64,000 nt of DNA from an uncultured Oscillospiraceae bacterium (GTDB lineage Bacteria > Bacillota > Clostridia > Oscillospirales > Ruminococcaceae). Every line of letters begins with the position of its first letter. Positions within the stretch are counted from its first letter, which is position 1. The notes beneath the pieces were generated by a model that was not told the DNA's origin, made no database searches, and worked only from the letters and a program-made list of their open reading frames with translations. Shown piece after piece: positions 24,966 through 33,068 of the stretch. The stretch is taken from contig UQMF01000001.1 in NCBI GenBank assembly GCA_900542145.1, forward strand, positions 160,762 through 224,761, read 5' to 3'. The position numbers and the translations under genes are program-made.

Positions 24966-25736
24966 TCAGCGCTTTGACAGCTCCCAGAGGAGTATCGCCG
25001 CGGCGGCGCCGGCATTCAGCGATTCCGCGCCGGATATCGGGATATACACCGCCTGGTCGCAGGCTTTCGCGGTCGCACCGGAAATCCCGGCGCCCTCGCT
25101 GCCGATGACGACTGCGGCGCGCTCCGGGAATTCAAGCTCCCCGAGTTTAGCGGCGGAGCTGTCCAGCATTGAGCCATACACCCGGAACCCCATTTCTTTC
25201 AGCCCGGATATTATCCCCGGAAGCTCCCCGGTAATACACGGCAGCCTGAACACGCTGCCCATGGAAGCCCGGAGCGTCTTGGGCGACCAGATATCGGCGC
25301 ACTCCGGCGATAGCGCAGCGCCGTCGAATCCCAGCGCCTCGGCGGTCCGGAGAATCGTCCCGACATTGCCGGGGTCCTGCACTCCGTCCAGGAGCACCAG
25401 CCGCCCGGCTCCGTCCGGGATCCCGTCGGAGTGCGGCTTCTCGGCGATGGCAAACAGTCCCTGCGGAGCCTTTGTATCGGAAATATATTCCGCGATCTCC
25501 TGGGATATCACCACCACCTCGCCGGCGCTTCCAAGTGCGGCAGCGGTCTTGGGATATTTCACCGCCGCGTTCTCTGTCATAAGAGCGGTCAGTATCCGGA
25601 ATCCGCCCTTCGCAAGCTCGCCGCAGAGATGATCTCCCTCAACGGCGAAAACGCCCTGAGCGTCCCGTACGGATTTCTCCCGGAGAAGCTCCCGGAAGCG
25701 CTTTACAGCGTCGTTTTTTCTTGATGTGATCACCAA
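24966..25736 (-). CDS. SpoU/TrmH-family rRNA or tRNA 2'-O-methyltransferase
   Basis: This 256-residue protein has an N-terminal L30e-like substrate-binding part and a C-terminal trefoil-knot SPOUT domain. The three conserved motifs are seen in order: DGVQDPGNVGTILRTAEALG, VIGSEGAGIS and IPISGAESLNAGAAAAILLWE. It methylates the ribose of a nucleotide in rRNA or tRNA; which one cannot be told. In Bacillus a homologue (ysgA) lies near the infC-rpmI-rplT operon, as it does here. Confidence 0.9.
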   Translation of the reverse strand: MVITSRKNDAVKRFRELLREKSVRDAQGVFAVEGDHLCGELAKGGFRILTALMTENAAVKYPKTAAALGSAGEVVVISQEIAEYISDTKAPQGLFAIAEKPHSDGIPDGAGRLVLLDGVQDPGNVGTILRTAEALGFDGAALSPECADIWSPKTLRASMGSVFRLPCITGELPGIISGLKEMGFRVYGSMLDSSAAKLGELEFPERAAVVIGSEGAGISGATAKACDQAVYIPISGAESLNAGAAAAILLWELSKR

Positions 25737-25764
25737 TGGAGCAAATCCCCCTACATAGCGAAAA

Positions 25765-25793
25765 ATCTCACGCCCCGGAACAGAACGTGAGAT
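25765..25793 (-). terminator. Terminator after rplT
   Basis: ATCTCACG (25765-25772) pairs with CGTGAGAT (25786-25793). On the minus strand a run of T follows at once. It ends the infC-rpmI-rplT transcript. Confidence 0.88.
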
Positions 25794-25803
25794 ATTATCA
25801 CGA

Positions 25804-26157
25804 TTAAAGCGCTGCCTTAGCCTTCTCTGTCAGTGCAGTGAAGCCTGCTGCGTCGTTGATTGCGATCTCGGAGAGCATCTTTCTGTTCAGAGTGATGCCA
25901 GCCTTCTTCAGACCGTTCATGAAAGTGGAATAGTTCATGCCGTTGGACTTAGCAGCAGCAGAGATTCTGGTGATCCAGAGCTTTCTGAAGTCTCTCTTCT
26001 TAAGACGTCTGCCGATGTAAGCATACTGACCGGACTTCCAAACAGCTTCCTTGGCAGTCTTGAACAGTCTGCTCTTGCCGCCCCAGTAGCCCTTAGCCAG
26101 CTTTAATGTTCTATTTCTTCTCTTGCGAGTTGCGAGTGCGCCCTTTACGCGTGCCAT
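25804..26157 (-). CDS. rplT: 50S ribosomal protein L20
   Basis: This 117-residue basic protein begins MARVKGALATRKRRNRTLKLAKGYWG-like sequence typical of L20 and contains the RNA-binding segment RRLKKRDFRKLWITRI. L20 binds 23S rRNA early in assembly and, in many firmicutes, represses its own operon by binding the infC leader. It is the last gene of infC-rpmI-rplT. Confidence 0.98.
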   Translation of the reverse strand: MARVKGALATRKRRNRTLKLAKGYWGGKSRLFKTAKEAVWKSGQYAYIGRRLKKRDFRKLWITRISAAAKSNGMNYSTFMNGLKKAGITLNRKMLSEIAINDAAGFTALTEKAKAAL

Positions 26158-26206
26158 TATACATTACCTCCTGATATTTTGTTCGTGCGGATATTCCGCA
26201 TCTTGA

Positions 26207-26404
26207 TTATTTGTACGGAATAAGGCTCTTTACAGCTGCTACGTTGGTAACGTCTGCATATGCGCCAGCACGCAGGCCTCTCTTGCGCTTTGTGGACTTC
26301 TTGGTAAGAATGTGGCGTCTGTTGGTGTGACCCATCTTTACCATACCGTTCTTTGTCAGCTTGAAGCGCTTCTTCGCTCCGCTGTGAGTTTTGATCTTAG
26401 GCAT
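26207..26404 (-). CDS. rpmI: 50S ribosomal protein L35
   Basis: This 65-residue protein starts MPKIKTHSGAKKRFKLTKNG and has the basic core of L35 (RRHILTKKSTKRKRGLR). It lies 49 bases before rplT and 58 bases after infC, in the standard operon order. Confidence 0.98.
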   Translation of the reverse strand: MPKIKTHSGAKKRFKLTKNGMVKMGHTNRRHILTKKSTKRKRGLRAGAYADVTNVAAVKSLIPYK

Positions 26405-26462
26405 TATGATATCCTCCTTGAGTTTTTATTCGGGCGTCGCCGGTGGCTCCGCCGCGCCTGTC

Positions 26463-26978
26463 TTATTTCTTGGGGCTGAGCACTATCGCGTAGTTCTTGC
26501 CCTCGAGCTTTGACGGCTTTTCGGAACCGCCGTACTCTGAAACGGCATCGAGGAACTTCTTCATCAGCTCTTCGCTGAGATTCATGTGCGACATCTCTCT
26601 CGCACGTCTGAAGCGAATGGTGACCTTTACCTTGTCGCCGTTCTGGAGGAACTTGATGCAGTTCTTTACCTTGATGTTGAAGTCGTTGGTGTCGATGTTG
26701 AGCGACATCTTGATCTCCTTCACCTCAGCCTGCTTCTGGTTCTTCCGGGCTTCTTTCTCCCTCTTGGTCTGCTCAAAACGGTATTTGCCAAAATCCATGA
26801 TCTTGCATACCGGAGGATTTGCCGTCGGAGCGATGAGAACGAGGTCAAGATCTGCCTCGATCGCCTTTGCAAGCGCGTCCGCAGTCGCCATAATGCCGAG
26901 CTGCTCGCCGTCTGCGCCAACTACTCTTACTTCCTTTTCACGGATCTCCTCATTGATGAGCTGTTCTTTCGTGCCGAT
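26463..26978 (-). CDS. infC: Translation initiation factor IF-3, with a likely non-AUG (ATC) start
   Basis: Homologous IF-3 proteins begin at (I/M)STKEQ-INEEIR. Here that point is GTKEQLINEEIREKEVRVV, preceded by an ATC codon at 26978 with AAGAAAGGCGGTG just upstream. No ATG or GTG lies in frame there, and the upstream frame runs through the leader terminator hairpin. infC is known for rare start codons such as AUU that IF-3 itself discriminates against. The 171-residue product has the N-terminal domain, the lysine-rich linker (EQTKREKEARKNQKQAE) and the C-terminal domain (VTIRFRRAREMSHMNL). It prevents premature 30S-50S joining. Confidence 0.93.
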   Translation of the reverse strand: MGTKEQLINEEIREKEVRVVGADGEQLGIMATADALAKAIEADLDLVLIAPTANPPVCKIMDFGKYRFEQTKREKEARKNQKQAEVKEIKMSLNIDTNDFNIKVKNCIKFLQNGDKVKVTIRFRRAREMSHMNLSEELMKKFLDAVSEYGGSEKPSKLEGKNYAIVLSPKK

Positions 26979-27025
26979 ATCAAAGCACCGCCTTTCTTGA
27001 TTACGTTTCAGCTGTGAAATAAAAT

Positions 27026-27052
27026 AAGCGTGAGCACACACTGCTCACGCTT
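27026..27052 (-). promoter_or_regulatory. Leader terminator/attenuator of infC-rpmI-rplT
   Basis: An 11-bp perfect stem, AAGCGTGAGCA (27026-27036) and TGCTCACGCTT (27042-27052), with a CACAC loop is followed on the minus strand by TTATTTTATTTC. It sits 48 bases before the infC start and after about 95 bases of leader. Further upstream the leader holds a CGGCGTATT...AATACGCCG pairing. This arrangement matches L20-controlled attenuation of infC operons in firmicutes. Confidence 0.8.
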
Positions 27053-27152
27053 AACCGAATGCCTTACGGCGTATTCTCATTAAACATTACCGCGCCTGGC
27101 AGAAAATACGCCGGCGGGTGAGAGTGTGGTGACTCTGCTTTATTACTCAAAC

Positions 27153-27181
27153 ATTATACACCACATTTCCCACTTTGTCAA
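27153..27181 (-). promoter_or_regulatory. Consensus promoter for infC operon
   Basis: On the minus strand TTGACA (27176-27181) and TATAAT (27153-27158) are perfect and separated by 17 bases. The promoter lies 16 bases past the stop of the EAL gene. Confidence 0.9.
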
Positions 27182-27196
27182 GGGGTTTTCAAAAAT

Positions 27197-29149
27197 TTAT
27201 TTCAGATTTCCTGCCATCTGCTGATTTTTCTCCAGGAACGCGATATAATCCTCCTCCGGGACAGGCTTTGAATAGTAGTATCCCTGCAGGTAATCGCAGT
27301 TCATGTCTATCAGCAGCTTTGCCATCTCCGCATTCTCGACGCCCTCCACGACGATCTTCTTGTTGAGGGAGCTGAGCATTTCCACCGTATGCCGTAGAAT
27401 CACGAATGCTTCCTGATTCTCCATCGCCGGCCAGAGAATACTCTTATCGATCTTCACGATGTCTGTCGGCAGTGTTATAAGGTAGTTCGCGGTGGAGAAT
27501 CCCGTGCCGTAGTCGTCCATTGAGAATGTCACGCCGTGGGAAATGAGGTTCTTCATATTCCGCAGCAGCACGTCGTAGTTCGCCAGACCTGCGGTTTCGG
27601 TTATCTCGAAGTTGATCTGCTCCGGATCTATGCCGTATTCCTCCATGATTGCCATAAGCCGGTCGGCAAGCTGATCCTGCACGCACTGGAGCGCGGACAG
27701 GTTGACCTCAATGTATTCCACGCCCAGAGCCTGCGCCTTGCCGCTCTTCATGAATTCGCAGACCTTGCGGAAAGCTATCTCGCCGATCTCGATGATCATT
27801 CCGTTGGATTCCGCCAGCGGAATGAACTCCTCCGGGCTGACGAAGCCAAGCTCCTCGTCGCGCATGCGTATCAGCGCTTCGGAGCACACGAATCCGTGCT
27901 CTGCCGGCGCGTAGATCGGCTGGTAGTACATCTCGAAGCTGCGGTTCACAATGGAGTTCTTTATCGTGCTGAGTATGCGCATTTCACGCTTCTTTGAGGT
28001 GATGGAGTCCGTCGTCGCAACGAACACGCTGCCCTCCGCCTTTTTGGTGCTGCGCAGTGTGTACTCTATGGAATCTCGCACATCCTCCGCGGAGGTCGCG
28101 AAATCCGGATAGCGCACCAGGCATATCTTCGGCGTGAGCGAAGCCTCTATTCCACACACGCTGACCGGGTCGCCGAACAGGCTCTGGATATGCTCCGTGA
28201 GGAATTCCTCGGTGTGCCCCTGCCGCTCGTTGGTGAACAGCGCGAATTCACAGTTGCCGAGGTGGTATATCTCCTGCGTGTGGAATTCCACCTGGAGCAT
28301 TGCCGCGATGGATCTGGACGCCGCTCCCCTTTCGCCGACATGGAACAGTCCGCTGATGTAGTTCAGCCCGTCGAATCTGATCGCGACGATACTGAACTTC
28401 CTGTTATTGTTGATACGCCGCTCAACGCTGAGGAAGAACGCGTCGTAATTGAAGCAATCCGCCGCCTTGTCGGTGAAATCATCGGGATTCTGCAATACGA
28501 TAAGGAACATGACCAGCGAAGCGGATACTGCGAAATTCCCGACCACCTGCTCCGGCTTGAACAGCTGAAGCAGAGCAGCTCCCACCATGCACACAACGAA
28601 CATGGACACCGTGACCACCTGCATGGCACTGAGGTTCCGGCGGTAGTTTATGAACATCGCCGTGGAATACACCAGCAGCAGTCCGGCAACGATTGGATAC
28701 GCGAAGAACAGCGGTCCGTGGCAGTAGTTCATGCCCTCGTCGAAGTAGATTATCAGCTTTGTGAAGGGAGTCGTGACAAGAAGTATCAACTCCACAGCTA
28801 TGACGGCGAAGGTGAATATCATGTTTGCCCTGGACATCTTGTTCCGCTTTGTGAGGGCGATGACGTACATCATATACAGTACCGCTTCCAGGTCGTAGAA
28901 TATAAGGTAGGATATGTGTATAACATAGTTCACCACCAGCGGAAGCGAATCCGCATATGGCAGCGTCTTGATGGCGAAGACATGCATAACGCAGGACATG
29001 AAAGTACACACGATCATGCCGACATACACCTGGTTGGACATGCCGGGGTACTTTTTCCGGGCGCAGTACAGCGTGAACAGCACCGCCAGGAGTCCCATCG
29101 CAGCGTACTCGTACTCGACCGCATAATTCACAAAGTTCAATTCTGCCAC
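27197..29149 (-). CDS. Membrane EAL-domain cyclic-di-GMP phosphodiesterase with degenerate GGDEF
   Basis: This 650-residue protein has about seven hydrophobic segments in residues 1-225, then a GGDEF-like domain (about 235-385). In that domain the active-site motif reads GNCEF instead of GGDEF, so cyclase activity is unlikely. The C-terminal EAL domain (about 395-645) keeps the key residues: SEALIRM, VNLSALQ, FEITETA, DDYGTGFS, VKIDKS, EGVEN and QGYYYSKP. It is therefore probably an active phosphodiesterase that responds to a signal at the membrane. It is a single gene with its own promoter (29180-29208). Confidence 0.93.
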   Translation of the reverse strand: MAELNFVNYAVEYEYAAMGLLAVLFTLYCARKKYPGMSNQVYVGMIVCTFMSCVMHVFAIKTLPYADSLPLVVNYVIHISYLIFYDLEAVLYMMYVIALTKRNKMSRANMIFTFAVIAVELILLVTTPFTKLIIYFDEGMNYCHGPLFFAYPIVAGLLLVYSTAMFINYRRNLSAMQVVTVSMFVVCMVGAALLQLFKPEQVVGNFAVSASLVMFLIVLQNPDDFTDKAADCFNYDAFFLSVERRINNNRKFSIVAIRFDGLNYISGLFHVGERGAASRSIAAMLQVEFHTQEIYHLGNCEFALFTNERQGHTEEFLTEHIQSLFGDPVSVCGIEASLTPKICLVRYPDFATSAEDVRDSIEYTLRSTKKAEGSVFVATTDSITSKKREMRILSTIKNSIVNRSFEMYYQPIYAPAEHGFVCSEALIRMRDEELGFVSPEEFIPLAESNGMIIEIGEIAFRKVCEFMKSGKAQALGVEYIEVNLSALQCVQDQLADRLMAIMEEYGIDPEQINFEITETAGLANYDVLLRNMKNLISHGVTFSMDDYGTGFSTANYLITLPTDIVKIDKSILWPAMENQEAFVILRHTVEMLSSLNKKIVVEGVENAEMAKLLIDMNCDYLQGYYYSKPVPEEDYIAFLEKNQQMAGNLK

Positions 29150-29179
29150 CTCCTGCCGTTCTCTGATCCCTTATATATC

Positions 29180-29208
29180 AGTGTAACACAATACCATGAC
29201 AATGTCAA
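29180..29208 (-). promoter_or_regulatory. Promoter for the EAL gene
   Basis: On the minus strand TTGACA (29203-29208) and TACACT (29180-29185) are spaced by 17 bases. Confidence 0.7.
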
Positions 29209-29244
29209 CGTTAGTAAAGATATTTTGTTAAATGTGACGAAAAA

Positions 29245-29274
29245 ACACGGCACTGTGAGCCCACAGTGCCGTGT
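29245..29274 (-). terminator. Terminator after serA
   Basis: A 13-bp perfect stem, ACACGGCACTGTG (29245-29257) and CACAGTGCCGTGT (29262-29274), has an AGCC loop and is followed on the minus strand by five T. Confidence 0.93.
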
Positions 29275-29300
29275 AATGACATTTTCAGCGTATCTCCAGG

Positions 29301-30464
29301 TTACTTGATGACTCTTACGGAAACAACCCCTGCTACAGCCTTGATAGCAGCCTCGATACCAGTGGTGTCGCCCTTTACGTCCAGGCAAGTGTACGCGTAG
29401 TCCTTCTTGGACTTGCTTACCATGTTCTCGATGTTCAGACCAGCGGCGGAAACCGGAGCCGTGATGTTGTTCAGCAGACCCTCTGCGTTCTTGTGGATAA
29501 CGCAGATCTTTGCGTTACCGGAAATAGCCATCTCAACATTCGGCAGGTTAACGGAGTTCCTGATGTTACCGTTCTCGATGTAGTCAGTGATCTCCCTGAC
29601 TGCCATAACTGCGCAGTTATCCTCGCTCTCGGGAGTGGAAGCGCCCAGGTGCGGCATTGCAACAACGCCGTCCAGACCGATAAGTCCATCGGTAGCGAAG
29701 TCGGTAACGTAGCAAGCCATACCGCCGTTTGCAAGAGCGTCGATGATAGCCTTCTCGTCAACCAGGGTATCTCTTGCGAAGTTCAGCAGGCGTACAGTCT
29801 TCTTCATGGAAGCAATAGCCTCGGCATTGATCATTCCCTTGGTGTCGGGCAGAGCCGGAACATGCAGGGTGATGTAGTCGCACTTCTCGAAGATCTCCTT
29901 GTTGCTCTTTACATAGTGTACCTTGCCGGAGAGCTTGAGAGCGTTCTCAACGGAAAGGAACGGGTCAGCGCCGTAAACGTCCATGCCCAGCTCAGCAGCT
30001 GCGTTGGCTACCAGGATACCGATAGCGCCCAGACCGATTACGCCGAGCTTCTTGCCCATGATCTCAGGACCTACGAACTGGCTCTTGCCCTTCTCGACCA
30101 GCTTTCCTACCTCGTCGCCCTTGCCCTTGAGGGTCTTGATCCAGTCCATAGCAGCCGGGATCTTTCTGGAGGACAGCAGCAGGCCTGCGATAACCAGCTC
30201 CTTAACGGCGTTTGCGTTAGCGCCGGGGGTGTTGAATACTACAACGCCCTGCTCGCTGCACTTGTCGATCGGGATATTGTTTACGCCTGCGCCTGCTCTT
30301 GCTACTGCCAGCAGGTTAGCCGGAAGCTCCATCTCGTGCATGGAAGCGGAGCGTACCAGGATTGCGTCAGGATTTGCGATATCATCGCCGACGGTGTACT
30401 TGCTCTTGTCGAGCAGGTCGGTGCCACATGCGGCGATCTTGTTGAGTGTAAGTACGTTTATCAT
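29301..30464 (-). CDS. serA: D-3-phosphoglycerate dehydrogenase
   Basis: This 387-residue enzyme starts serine synthesis by oxidising 3-phosphoglycerate. The start has AAAGGAG 9 bases upstream. The substrate domain has RAGAGVNNIP and the NAD motif is GVIGLGAIG (about 140-148). The catalytic Arg region is NFARDTLVDE and the His motif is MPHLGASTPE. The last 75 residues form an ACT domain (KICVIHKNAEGLLNNI), a serine-binding regulatory site in many homologues. It follows serC by 27 bases. Confidence 0.96.
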   Translation of the reverse strand: MINVLTLNKIAACGTDLLDKSKYTVGDDIANPDAILVRSASMHEMELPANLLAVARAGAGVNNIPIDKCSEQGVVVFNTPGANANAVKELVIAGLLLSSRKIPAAMDWIKTLKGKGDEVGKLVEKGKSQFVGPEIMGKKLGVIGLGAIGILVANAAAELGMDVYGADPFLSVENALKLSGKVHYVKSNKEIFEKCDYITLHVPALPDTKGMINAEAIASMKKTVRLLNFARDTLVDEKAIIDALANGGMACYVTDFATDGLIGLDGVVAMPHLGASTPESEDNCAVMAVREITDYIENGNIRNSVNLPNVEMAISGNAKICVIHKNAEGLLNNITAPVSAAGLNIENMVSKSKKDYAYTCLDVKGDTTGIEAAIKAVAGVVSVRVIK

Positions 30465-30491
30465 GTCATGATCTCCTTTGATCAGATTAAA

Positions 30492-31571
30492 TCAGGCGTT
30501 CTCAGCCTCGAACTTCTTCATGAATTCAACAAGCTTCTCAACGCCCTCGATAGGCATAGCGTTGTAGATGGAAGCTCTCATGCCGCCGACAGTTCTGTGA
30601 CCCTTGAGGTTTACGAAGCCAGCCGCAGTAGCCTCCTTGACGAACTTAGCGTCAAGCTCCTCGTTGCCGGTTACGAACGGAACGTTCATCAGAGAACGGT
30701 CCTTCGGCTCAACAGTACCCTTGAACAGCTTGCTCTGGTCGAGGAAATCGTAAAGGATCTTAGCCTTCTTCTCGTTGTGGGCCTTCATAGCCTCAAGGCC
30801 GCCCATCTTCTTGATCCACTTGAATACCTTGCCGCAGATGTAGATAGCGTAGCAGTTCGGGGTATTGTAAAGGGAGTCGTTGTCAGCCTGGGTCTTCCAC
30901 TTGAGCATGGTGGGAGTTCCGGGGAGAACATCGTCAGTGATGAGATCCTCGCGGATAATTGCGATAACCAGACCTGCGGGGCCTACATTCTTCTGAACGC
31001 CGCCGTAGATAACGCCGTACTTGGTAACGTCAACCGGCTCAGACAGGAAGCAGGAGGAAACATCGGCTACCAGAGTGTGACCCTTGGTATTGGGGAGGGT
31101 CTTGAACTTGGTACCGTAGATGGTGTTGTTCTCGCAGATGTATACATAGTCAGCGTCCTCGGGGATATCGAGGTCGGAGCAGTCGGGAATGTAGGAGAAG
31201 GTCTTGTCTGCGGAGGAAGCCACTGCAACTGCGTCGCCGTAGATCTTTGCTTCCTGATAAGCCTTCTTAGCCCACTGACCGGTGATTATGTAAGCTGCCT
31301 TCTTGTTCTTCATGAGGTTCATGGGGACAGCCGCGAACTGCTGGGAAGCGCCGCCCTGGAGGAACAGTACCTTGTAGTTATCCGGAATGTTCATGATGTC
31401 GCGGATATCCTTCTCGGCTTCCTTGATGATGGCGTCGTATGCCTTTGAGCGGTGGGACATCTCCATAACGGACATGCCAGTGCCCTTGTAATCGAGCATT
31501 TCGTCTGCCGCTTCCTTAAGAACTTCCTCGGGCAGAACTGCCGGACCTGCGCTGAAGTTATAAACTCTCAT
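30492..31571 (-). CDS. serC: Phosphoserine aminotransferase
   Basis: The start is ATG 31571, 7 bases after AGGAGG; the frame to 31595 would include that site. The 359-residue PLP enzyme makes phosphoserine from phosphohydroxypyruvate. It opens with MRVYNFSAGPAVLPEEVL. The PLP lysine is in GGVQKNVGPAG (about residue 198), and HRTVGGMRASIYNA lies near the C terminus. With serA it makes up the serine branch; serB is not in the window. A consensus promoter and a palindrome lie upstream. Confidence 0.97.
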   Translation of the reverse strand: MRVYNFSAGPAVLPEEVLKEAADEMLDYKGTGMSVMEMSHRSKAYDAIIKEAEKDIRDIMNIPDNYKVLFLQGGASQQFAAVPMNLMKNKKAAYIITGQWAKKAYQEAKIYGDAVAVASSADKTFSYIPDCSDLDIPEDADYVYICENNTIYGTKFKTLPNTKGHTLVADVSSCFLSEPVDVTKYGVIYGGVQKNVGPAGLVIAIIREDLITDDVLPGTPTMLKWKTQADNDSLYNTPNCYAIYICGKVFKWIKKMGGLEAMKAHNEKKAKILYDFLDQSKLFKGTVEPKDRSLMNVPFVTGNEELDAKFVKEATAAGFVNLKGHRTVGGMRASIYNAMPIEGVEKLVEFMKKFEAENA

Positions 31572-31642
31572 TGAATTGCCTCCTGTTAAGCTCACGCGCG
31601 TGTGCGCATTGATTTAAACCGCATAATTTACGATTTTATGGC

Positions 31643-31656
31643 GTTAATGAATTAAC
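31643..31656 (-). promoter_or_regulatory. Palindrome in the serC leader, operator candidate
   Basis: GTTAATGAATTAAC is a 6+2+6 inverted repeat. On the minus strand it begins about 7 bases past the -10 element, covering the start of the transcript, where a repressor would block the promoter. Confidence 0.45.
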
Positions 31657-31662
31657 ACTTCT

Positions 31663-31691
31663 ATTATAAGACAATTTTCACGTTATGTCAA
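31663..31691 (-). promoter_or_regulatory. Consensus promoter for serC-serA
   Basis: On the minus strand TTGACA (31686-31691) and TATAAT (31663-31668) are perfect and spaced by 17 bases. The 324-base gap between serC and ispF holds this promoter, the palindrome, the ispF promoter and otherwise no visible feature. Confidence 0.9.
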
Positions 31692-31786
31692 GGGTGAAAT
31701 ACCCGTTATGCAAAAATATTTTCTCAGGATATGCAATTTTCTTCTTTCCGTCCGTCAAGATTTCCGGCGTGCCGTCCTGCGGACTG

Positions 31787-31815
31787 TTGACAAAACAGTG
31801 GGAATAGTGTATCCT
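31787..31815 (+). promoter_or_regulatory. Promoter for ispF
   Basis: TTGACA (31787-31792) and TATCCT (31810-31815) are spaced by 17 bases. A perfect TATAAT follows at once (31815-31820), but its spacing of 22 bases would be too long. Confidence 0.6.
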
Positions 31816-31895
31816 ATAATACAGGCGGAATCTGCCGTGGCTGCGCGCAGTGCCTGAAACTCCCAAGAGTGATTTAATGACAGACGAGGTATTAT

Positions 31896-32372
31896 ATGTT
31901 CAGAATCGGCACAGGATACGACGTACACAGACTGGTCCCCGGGCGCAGGCTCGTGCTCTGCGGTGTGGAGATCCCATCAGAGGAGGGACTTCTGGGGCAC
32001 TCAGACGCGGACGTTGCGGTACACGCCCTGATGGACGCGATACTCGGCGCGCTGGCGCTCGGGGATATCGGGAAGCTGTTCCCGGACAGCGATCCGCAGT
32101 ACAAGGGCGCGGACAGCATGAAGCTTCTGGCGGAGGTAATTACACGCATGCAGTCCCACGGATATAGGCTTGGCAACCTGGATATCACGATAATTGCGGA
32201 ACGCCCGAAGCTGGCGAAATACATCGTCCCCATGCGCGAGAGCCTGGCGGCGGCATTCGGCTGCGACATCTCACTGGTGAGCGTTAAGGCGACCACCGAG
32301 GAGGGGCTCGGACTTGCCGGCGAGGGAATCGGTGCGCAGGCGGCGGTGATTCTTGAAGGGCTGCGGCAATAA
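31896..32372 (+). CDS. ispF: 2-C-methyl-D-erythritol 2,4-cyclodiphosphate synthase
   Basis: This 158-residue enzyme of the MEP isoprenoid pathway forms the cyclic diphosphate. The zinc ligands D9 and H11 (GYDVHRL) and the histidine of GHSDADV are present, along with the C-terminal VKATTEEGLGLAGEGIGAQA. The length is normal. It is usually fused or adjacent to ispD; here it is alone between divergent serC and a shared terminator. Confidence 0.97.
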   Translation: MFRIGTGYDVHRLVPGRRLVLCGVEIPSEEGLLGHSDADVAVHALMDAILGALALGDIGKLFPDSDPQYKGADSMKLLAEVITRMQSHGYRLGNLDITIIAERPKLAKYIVPMRESLAAAFGCDISLVSVKATTEEGLGLAGEGIGAQAAVILEGLRQ

Positions 32373-32412
32373 AAACATATGCGGAATACCGGCAGGAAAT
32401 GATACTTATTTT

Positions 32413-32450
32413 AATTCGGAATTATGGTATCCGCTTGCGCGGATGATTTA
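32413..32450. repeat. Dispersed small hairpin element, copy 1
   Basis: AATTCGGAAT at 32413-32422 is followed by the hairpin ATCCGC-TTGC-GCGGAT (32429-32444) and GATTTA. A second copy lies at 63859-63906, with a compensatory change in the hairpin. Both copies sit directly before a terminator-like stem. Confidence 0.6.
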
Positions 32451-32483
32451 AAAAAATGGCGGAGAAAATTCCGCCATTTTTTT
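32450..32483. terminator. Bidirectional terminator between ispF and pgsA
   Basis: A stem with core TGGCGGA / TCCGCCA is flanked by seven A and seven or more T, so it serves ispF on plus and pgsA on minus. Confidence 0.93.
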
Positions 32484-32492
32484 TGTTCCGAA

Positions 32493-33068
32493 TTATTTTG
32501 TCGGGTCGATGAATTCCCGGTAGTCATAGAGGTACTGCACACCGGAAGCCACCGTGAGCGCTGCCGCAATGTACATCAGAATATCGCTGATAATCTGTAT
32601 CGGGAAGCCCTCCGGAGTTATCGCGCCGAACTGGACAAGTATCCACATGAAGATTATCACGCAGATCGCCACCATAGTCATGGCGGTCTTCATCTTGCCG
32701 AGCATTCCTGCGGCGATGACCACCTTCTTGTCGCTGGAAGCCGCGACCAGACGCACGCCGGATACCACGAATTCCCGCGCCAGAATGAGCGCAGTCACCC
32801 ACGCGCTGCACCAGCCCAGCTGCACGAAGCAGATCAGCGCCGAAGCCACGAGAATCTTGTCCGCCAGCGGATCAAGAAACTTACCGAAGTTGGTTATCAG
32901 GTTGTATTTCCGGGCGATCTTTCCGTCCAGCATGTCGGTTATGCTCGCCGCCGCGAATACCAGCAGCGCCCACAGGTAATTGTACGGAATCGCGCCGATA
33001 AGCATGAATGCCACAAAGAACGGCACCATGACCACGCGCATTACCGTCAGCTTGTTTGGTAGGTTCAT
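32493..33068 (-). CDS. pgsA: CDP-diacylglycerol-glycerol-3-phosphate 3-phosphatidyltransferase
   Basis: This 191-residue membrane enzyme makes phosphatidylglycerol phosphate. The CDP-alcohol phosphotransferase motif D-x2-DG-x2-AR-x8-G-x3-D-x3-D is complete in DMLDGKIARKY and FGKFLDPLADK. Four or five hydrophobic segments follow. It overlaps rimO by 4 bases and is the last gene of the long recA operon, ending at the bidirectional terminator. Confidence 0.95.
   Translation of the reverse strand: MNLPNKLTVMRVVMVPFFVAFMLIGAIPYNYLWALLVFAAASITDMLDGKIARKYNLITNFGKFLDPLADKILVASALICFVQLGWCSAWVTALILAREFVVSGVRLVAASSDKKVVIAAGMLGKMKTAMTMVAICVIIFMWILVQFGAITPEGFPIQIISDILMYIAAALTVASGVQYLYDYREFIDPTK

Noticed and set aside
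29493..31448. 651-codon open frame on plus opposite serA and serC
   Set aside because: It is the antisense shadow of two well-supported genes in GC-rich DNA; it has no binding site, spans the serA-serC junction and matches no family.
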